Positions 56,926 through 64,000 of a DNA stretch of 64,000 nucleotides are shown here, piece by piece. Positions within the stretch are counted from its first letter, which is position 1. Each line of letters starts with the position of its first letter. A program made the position numbers and the translations under genes. The notes below the pieces were generated by a model. That model made no database searches and was not told the DNA's origin. It was given only the letters and a program-made list of their open reading frames with translations. Source of the stretch: Agapanthus africanus (Eukaryota; Streptophyta; Magnoliopsida; Asparagales; Amaryllidaceae); NCBI GenBank assembly GCA_030015575.1, contig CM057337.1, forward strand, positions 297,128,044 to 297,192,043, read 5' to 3'.

Positions 56926-58771
56926 CTATGCAAAGCAAGAACTGTAGCTACCTGTTTTGTTTTAAAATTTGATTCTACAACATCTTAGGTTTCTTTTCTT
57001 TCATTAATCACATTAATGAAGTCCCATCATTTAAATACCTAAACATCACAGATAGATATGACGTACACTTATGCCATCCGCATTCGCCTCGATGTCCCCT
57101 CGTGCACCGTTAGGTTAGGTAACTAACGACAGAGCAGGGCAGGGCTAGTGCGGATGCAAAACATAAGTAACGTCTATATAATATATCATATACACTATAT
57201 ACTGTATCTATCACAGAACATCACATGATCACATCACAGATATCGCAGCAGAAAATATCATATGAAATATTGGATATACTAGGACGTCCGTGTTTTAAAT
57301 ACGAGCCAGTATAAAACACGGATTCCACGGTCGTGATGAATAGCCAATCCCACACCCGTAGACCCCTACGAGAGCGGCAAGCAACCCTGCCAATTCTAGG
57401 GTTAGGAGACCCGGACTCGACTCCTCGAGATGGTCTCCCACTGAACCCTAGAACCCGGTTACTTGTGCTCCCCTCCTTGGGTCTATCCTAATGCGGAAAA
57501 GTAAATAATATACAAAAGGTGACAACTTCCGCAACCTGGAAGTGCCCCAAATAAAAGAATATTACATACAAGTTTTTTCATGAATGAAAATGAAAAACAC
57601 TCATCTCACATAAAAACCCCCGGCGATTCAAACACGATAATCCAATATAACATATCCAGCAACACATAACATCACATGTCATCAACGTAAGTAAATATGT
57701 CCATCCCAATTGTCGTTGACATATAGCAACGAAACCGGCGATATCACATATTACACTTACGGTCACAGAAAAGAATGTGTAAAACTACAACAGTTGGAAT
57801 CCGCAACCTTTTTAGACATCACATGCCTAATCAAATGAAATACTTAGACATCACATGCCTAACAGTTATAAACCCCGCATTTTAGTCTCATTATCGAAAA
57901 CTCTTTTCAATATCAAGTGAAACTAAACCGCTAGATTTATAACATTCATTCAGTTATCTCATAACTGTTTGTGAATTCCAATTATTGTATCACATTCCTG
58001 ATAAACAGAAAATGTTAAACTTTCCGATCGAACAGTCGAATACCCAAGTTTTCCCGATACAGCTCAACACATGAAATAAGTCTAACAACATTCAGTTCGT
58101 GCCTCAGTACCAACGGTCCAGCCGTAGAAGGGTCAAGCCAACGCCTCACATGTGGCACGCCGTACTGCCCCAAACCCGAAGGTTCAAAGGGCAGTTCAAG
58201 ACGGTCACATAATCGAGTTAAGGTTTGTTGTCTTCTAGAGGGTCCATCGCATTACTTGCACTACTTAGAACGTCGTTAAACTACGGAAAGATCCAACACT
58301 TGGAAATTTCCCGACAGGGGAAAAATTGGGTATTTTTATCCGGTCGAACTTTTTAACATATTCTAAAAATTATCCCGAAAGCCACAAAGACAAAATCTGA
58401 TATTCCGATCGAAACACCGAATCCCCCAAAAAACCCCATAAAATTCAACTCTTGAATAAAATTTGAAAATACCCAGAGAACTCAGCACTGTTAAATAGGA
58501 ATTACTGTGCAAATTGGTAGGGCTGACGTCATATTTTAGCCGCGGAACCGCCGCATAAGCTAGGCTTATGCCGCGGTTCCGCCGCGCAAGTGAGGGATCA
58601 TGAAATGAATTTTGCGCCGTAATTCTTAGAATTCCCTGCTGAGTTTTCTGCATATTTTTAATTTGGAAAAAACCCATTTTTAAAAAAATGTACACAGAGC
58701 CGTTTTCGGGTTAGGGTTTTGGTTCGATCGGACTTCAAACGTCGTCTAGACTTCGCCTAAGGCTCTAGCTA
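56926..58771 (-). other. Element D leader
   Basis: Untranslated leader. It aligns with J (1-1325 and 21516-21738), and holds the CGTTAG stem (57109-57129) and the GC-rich palindrome (58542-58582). The frames 57578-57766 and 58363-58695 carry no domain. Confidence 0.8.
58542..58582 (-). other. GC-rich palindrome in D leader
   Basis: GCGGAACCGC/GCGGTTCCGC (10 pairs) and GCATAAGC/GCTTATGC (8 pairs), separated by one C-C mismatch, with a three-base loop. The clearest copy among the copia leaders. Confidence 0.85.
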
Positions 58772-58785
58772 GGCTCTGATACCAC
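58772..58785 (-). other. Primer-binding site of element D
   Basis: Minus strand GTGGTATCAGAGCC directly after the LTR end (CCCTACA). Confidence 0.93.
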
Positions 58786-59401
58786 TGTAGGGTTCCTAGG
58801 CACGCTATAGAGGTCTCACAAGGCATCAACCATGCCAATTTCAAATTTTATGGGTGCCGAGAAACCCTAATACGGATCGTCGACTAGAAATTTAGGCGAT
58901 AAACAAAACTAGTTAACATCTTAACTACAGGAGAGAGGCTACAACCTTTGTAGATCCGGTTCTCCACTTCCTTAGCTCCACGTAGGCGTCCTCTCGCTAT
59001 CCATCTCGAATCCCGAACTCAAACGTCGGCTTCATCGAAGAATTGGGCGGACAAGGTCGTCGGCTTCGTGCCGAAGATGATCTACGTCGAGGTTTCACAA
59101 GTTCAAGCTCCGACTTCACAAAGTTGTGAAACTTGTGAAGAAAACACCAAAAAAACTTAGCAAGAGGTAGAGGGTGAAGAAATAGGAGGTGGATTCACTT
59201 TAGAATTGGATTTCTCTCACTTTAGCTCAAGTTGCCATTGATGGACCTTAAGCTTTTCTTGAAGAAGAAGATGATCAAGAAGAAGAAAGAATAATAATAA
59301 GTGTTGTTAAAAGAATAATAAAAAACAATACTTATCATCTTCTAACCTTGGTTAAGTGTAGAGAATAGACCATGGTCAAGTGAGAATGGTTAGGGTTAAG
59401 G
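58786..59401 (-). repeat. 5' LTR of element D, U5-side 616 bp
   Basis: Matches 48294-48909, then is cut by element E at 59402. TAAGG (59397-59401) is the presumed target copy; its partner is out of view. Confidence 0.9.
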
Positions 59402-61672
59402 TGTAAGTGCACGGCGGCGCCCCGGCCGTCAATCAGACGCCGGAAAGCGGAAGCGGTGAAAAACTTTAATTTTCTTGGACTGGCAAACCGCCGCGCACTA
59501 AACACCCGGATTGAACCATTAACTAGTCTAAGCTAACTAGAAGATGGGTTAGAGATATACCGACGATCCAAGTCCTCCGGTCTCCTCGTCATGGTCCCGA
59601 TCTCCTGCGGAAAGTCCTGTCTCCTCCTCGTCGCCGGAAGTGCACCACATCGCCTACATCATTTACGGGCTCCCACCTCAATGCCGAGGCAACTCGGGCA
59701 CGAAGCCGGCTACTCGACGTGCCCAAGGTTCGCTGTAGAATATGTAGTCCTTAAGTCTCACTTTGGGGTTCATGGAGATGCCATTTTAGGTGGAGGGATG
59801 ATACAAGAACAATGTGGAGGGACTTGTGGGATTTTACAAAGGCAAAAGAGCTAAAATCCCACATGCAAAAATTTGGACAGCCCCTCCTATACATGGCCGG
59901 CCATCTCTAGATGAATGGAGAGAATGGAGTGAGTGGGAGAGTAAATCATAATGGGAGCCATTCTCATCTAATACCAAAGAGAGAGAGAGAGGAAAGCTAT
60001 CATACAAAAGAAAAGATAGCAAGGTAAACTCAACACTCAACACCACCATCATCACCTCACAAAGTCCAACCATCATGAACCATGATGAATCAAAAAGTCA
60101 TGACATCATGAAGAAATCAAGTCAAAGGATGGTGCACATCATGAAAGCCATCATGATGCAACAAGATGCAAAGAACCCCTCCACAAATACTTATTTGCAA
60201 CAATGCAAATAAGCCCTCCTCCACCAATCTTCGGCCAATGAACGGAACAATGGAAATTGGCCGAAACGGAAAGCAAACTGGCAACTCCAGAAAACTGGTC
60301 CCGTAATAAATTACAGGAAAACCCCGATACTGTGCATACACACCCGCATTTGTATTCCGACTGAAATACAAATGCAATGAGACAAAATCTACACTGTACT
60401 ATACTAGGATCCGGCTTATACCAAAGCCGGCTAGTATTATCCGTTCGATCCTGATCTGTGCAATACCGCACGTATCTGATCGAACCCTGCCATATAACCA
60501 TACGGCCTATAGTACAGACTGTCCGATCCTGATCCGTGCAATACCGCACGTATCTGATCGGACCCTGCCATATCTCCATACGGCCTCTACAACCTTTCGC
60601 CCGAAAGCTGAGTAACTGTAAGTGTGGTGGACTCTAAAGACTCGTCAATACTATGGCTGTGGATTTAACCACTAGCACGTCAGAGGTATAAGCCAATACG
60701 TGACGGGCCACCAGCTATTGACCAAAAGGGACGTCGATGAGTAAACTCATCCTGACACCCTACTGAGCCTGTCAGTGACAATATCCGTACAGTCCGGTCC
60801 GTTCGTCTATGAGTATCGCATGGCGGGCCTAGGGGGTTGGTAAAAGTCAGACCCCCAAAAGCGGTACAAGTCGTGTCGGAGTGTAGCCCAGAACACCCTG
60901 AGATACTACTGGAATACCTACCAGTAAATCTCCTTGCCTTGGCCAAGGACTTTGTGTAATGGCTCTCCTAGACACAGCACGACCTCACCCCCAATACCGG
61001 GAGAGACGAACCCCTGAAGATACGCTCACTGTCTCCATGTGGCTCGGGACTGTACCCAACTAAAACCTGTTTGCACGACTCCTTTGAGCCGTGGTAGGGT
61101 AGTAATCAAAGTACAGTGGGAACTCACACGAGACAAATGACGATCCCCAGGTCGATGAACTAACCTGCACACATGTCACCAGGGAACTGCCATCTGACGT
61201 CTGGTATATGACCAACTAGCATGTTCCCGGCGAGTCCTGTCCGGTGTACTCATAACCCAATGAGCACCTGTATACATCTTAGGTGATCCAACTGACACCA
61301 GTGGCTTGTGAGACCGGCCACCGCCCCTCGTCGGGGTCTCGACTGTATACACTAGTCTACTAATGGAGTATCGATGCCCAGTCTCGAAACTCCCACGACT
61401 AGGGAACTTTTAAGGATAAGCTTATAGACCCCCAGCTCCCACTTATATGATCGCCCTCATACTGCTGGTGGTCAAGCAAGAATCTTAGGGGCTCTATCAA
61501 CGTGTAATAGCGACGTGTCAGGTCACCTAAAGCAGTACACGATGATAAAGGTAAACCAGATAGCATACTATCATCTCGAGTAAGACTGTCCTACCGGGAT
61601 AGGTCCTCCCTCAATCATTACAATCACGTACCTGTGACCTAATAATTGACTCTGAGGGCACTATCTCCAACA
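59402..61672 (-). repeat. 3' LTR of element E
   Basis: 2271 bp, same ends as A's LTR. It carries the 70-bp tandem duplication near 60440-60580 and the fully paired hairpin ATACTAG-CCGGCTT/AAGCCGG-CTAGTAT at 60401-60437. It differs from A's LTR mainly in a block near 59750-60170. Confidence 0.93.
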
Positions 61673-61683
61673 ATCTCCCACTT
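61673..61683 (-). other. Polypurine tract of element E
   Basis: Minus strand AAGTGGGAGAT beside TGTTGG. Confidence 0.9.
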
Positions 61684-64000
61684 GCACTCAAGGCTAATTA
61701 TTGCGATGTCGCATACTCACAGCCCGTGTGATACCGAACACCCAACTCCTCTACTAGTCAGTCTCACAAAGCTCGTTTGCGAAACTATTGCGTTCGAGGA
61801 ATAGCCTCAGTGAGTGGATCCGCTTTGTTGTTTCTTTCTATGTCTCTCTATATCTCAAGTTCGCGGAGAAACCCATCTCCCGAAATGAGCAATACCTGTC
61901 TTAGAATATGTTTGGATGTCTGATGGGACTTAGCTCATAAATGAACTCCAAATCCAAACTTCTTAGACTGTATCGTCAACTGAACTTAATCAGTATCCTG
62001 CGCCATGCCACCCTCAGTATTGCCTTGGACCACCTGTCCAAAATACTGCCCCTCATCAGAAGGAAAACTATAACTCTGACAACCTCCTTGTCGTCCATGT
62101 CACCTTGGAAGCCTGGAATGATAACTGTCTCCTGAATGAGGCTGTCGTTATCATATCCCTAGAACATCCACTTATGTTCTAAAACTGCTTCCGACTGTTT
62201 CTCCAGGATTGGATTAATGTCAACTTATTGCATCTAGTGCAAGAACAACATCTGGTGTGGTACTTGACATCTCACGATTGACTCAATTGCCTGAGCAAGT
62301 GATCTGCCAATCATGCCCGTCCCTCTCCCCTTTAGTCTGTAAGACACCTTTGGAGAGGGTGACTCCATTACCTGCAGGTACACTACCGTGCCAGGAGTCG
62401 TCCATCCTAAATACTCTTAGAATGCTGTCAAGTACCCTGATTGGGAAACCACCCAAATCTAGATCTAAGACCATAGATCTAGTAACCAGTATGTCTGATA
62501 TAAAATCCATTTCCTTTGTGGAGAAACAACTGTGTGACGACCAAAGTATAACCGATCGTAGTGTAGGAGTTTCTTTTCCTACTCTGTGTATATCATCCAA
62601 ATACCAGGATATCACACCCTACTACCTTCTCAACAGATCCATCCCCTATTCTGATGAAGTCAAACCCATGACTGTCACGTCAGAAATAGATGATCTATCT
62701 CCGCTACATCTGCTCTAGTCTATAAATAGACATAAGCAACCTGTCCACCAATGCTTCCGCTGCTCCCACTGACTACGACAACCCTCTGGCAGAGTCATAT
62801 AGACGTACACTTCTAAAACTGGTTTAGAACGACGCTATACTCATCCTCCCGCCGGGTCTCGTAACCTGGAACAACAGCAATGGCAATTGTGGGTAAACAA
62901 GAACTTCCCTGTCACCGTCCTTGAGGCTACCGTAGTGCCTCTCGGGTGCCTGAAGTTACCCACCTTATCTGCGGAGTGGCCAATGGAATGTCAATCCAGA
63001 TTGAATCTTTAGGTTCCTTATCAAATCTTCAGTAATCGTTTGTGGTTCTGGAATCACTTCCAGTTCTACCATACTCCCACTACTGTTTTCTGAAAAAATC
63101 CATCTTTAATAAAACTGTGGCGAGTCTAGAACAATATCGCTATTGTTCATCCAGATGGTAGAAAGTCAACCCTCGTCATAGCCTGGGTCAACCCACAAAC
63201 AGCCATTACAGAAACGTGCCTTGAGTTGTCCAGTGTCTGGTTTTAATCATAAACCGGACAACTCCCCGTACCTTAACATCGTTAAGATATGAACTGTTCT
63301 ATATCCAATATAGAAACAGAAGCACTGATTTAATTGAACCAGATTCAAATCATGCAGCTGTCCCAGCGCATGTCAACTAAATGGAAGGAGGCCGATCAGC
63401 GTTACTCAACTTAGGAATACTTCCAATTATGAGTAACCTGAAAGAGAAGCAAGATCTCTTTTTCATTACTATCAACTGAATACCATACACAAGTATCTAC
63501 ATCTTCGATCTCTTTGAAGAATCCCGATACTTGCTATACCTGGTTCTCTACTCTATTCAAATACCTATAACTTCTCAAAATTTGGACCCTGTGTTTCCGC
63601 GAAACACCTGTCTAAAAACTAGAGAAGTCATAAGTAAACCGAATATAGTACGAGGACCAAGCCCTCTGTCCTGATGGACCCTGGACAACATACAATCCTT
63701 TGTATAAGTCCCTTGAGTCTGATAACTCATTCACTGTGTGTCGTAGGTTGAAAACTGTACTTATGGTTAAGAAGAATTACACCGCTGTTTAATGCTCCTT
63801 ACCTAACCATCCACTGATATAGGTAAATGTCGTAGACATAATTTCAGAAAGGTATATCTCACTCTATGAAAATAGACGTACAGATATATCAATTTGAAAT
63901 TGGTGCAAAACAGCGGATATTCAAAACCAAATATTTGCCGACCGGCAAACAGGCCAGGTGATTTCCTCAAATATCACCGATTACAACGAATCCCGACATA
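61684..64000 (-). pseudogene. Decayed copia pol of element E
   Basis: Same decayed RNase H, RT and integrase remnants as A. At 62615-62283 the RT box again reads WYLDD followed by HRVG, with the same loss of the normal ILLIG. The frame on the opposite strand (62257-62718) is a shadow. Shared lesions in A, B and E mean this decayed form was itself copied. Confidence 0.82.

Larger units (their letters stand above)
48294..59401 (-). mobile_element. Element D: copia (Angela/BARE-like), gag lost, pol open; interrupted by C and E
   Basis: Minus-strand element: 3' LTR 48294-50520, polypurine tract, pol, solo LTR C (53759-55871), leader, primer-binding site 58772-58785, and the first 616 bp of the 5' LTR before E interrupts it at 59402. 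Over that part I count about 14 differences from the 3' LTR (2.3%). After the splice-acceptor-like site only about 50 bp precede the protease region, so nearly all gag is gone. The rest of the 5' LTR must lie beyond E. Confidence 0.92.
59402..64000 (-). mobile_element. Element E: non-autonomous copia (A/B family), left part
   Basis: 3' LTR 59402-61672, polypurine tract, and 2.3 kb of decayed pol up to the window edge. Internal sequence is closely similar to A (6931-9260) with only scattered substitutions and small indels, so A and E are recent relatives. Confidence 0.92.

Overview
This window is plant nuclear DNA made entirely of nested LTR retrotransposons. I see no host gene, tRNA, rRNA or CRISPR array. 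The plant assignment rests on Ty1/copia elements with initiator-Met tRNA primer-binding sites (TGGTATCAGAGCC), polypurine tracts of the AAGTGGGAGAT type, LTRs opening with TGTTAG.../TGTTGGAG... followed by a GCCCTAGAGGCC-like box, and an RNase H ending HILRRYHLIRE. Together these point to the Angela/BARE side of copia. One Ty3/gypsy element with 5-kb LTRs and one gypsy-like solo LTR are also present. The species cannot be told from the window.

Layout (letters are mine). The left edge is the 5' leader of copia J (- strand). J carries element B (1326-21515, +), and B carries element A (4682-14910, -). J's 5' LTR (21973-25798) carries solo LTR K (23045-24774). J sits in an older LTR, L (25799-27242). 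L is also interrupted by I (-, from 27243), I by H (+, from 29276), H's gag by gypsy G (-, from 31777), and G by F (38980-48250, +) and D (-, from 48294). D holds solo LTR C (53759-55871) and, in its own 5' LTR, element E (-, from 59402, running off the window). The right flanks of L, I, H, G, D and E lie outside, so nesting on that side is inferred from the order of left boundaries. Target-site duplications are visible for A, C and K (exact) and for B and F (4 of 5).

A, B, C and E belong to one family with 2.1-2.3 kb LTRs. A, B and E have a pol that aligns along its length with the pol of F and D but is riddled with shared indels and stops. Even so, A's two LTRs differ at only about 15 of 2249 positions. 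This looks like a non-autonomous family mobilised by another copia's proteins. F is a full-length copia with nonsense and frameshift lesions. D has an open 863-codon integrase/RT/RNase H frame but has lost nearly all of gag.

The most interesting signal is in the leaders between primer-binding site and gag. Four elements (A, B, D, F) share three successive hairpins with constant apex arms (TTGAC/GTCAA), changing loops and compensatory changes in the outer stems. A, B and D also carry a twin RNA domain with the invariant core GATCCCTTCACCGGGAGTGA held in covarying stems. More covarying hairpins follow, and then a strong splice-acceptor-like site just before gag. The protein-coding part of A/B/E has decayed while these structures persist, so I infer they are cis-acting RNA (packaging, dimerisation or translation). 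A GC-rich palindrome occurs both in these copia leaders and in the gypsy-like solo LTR K.
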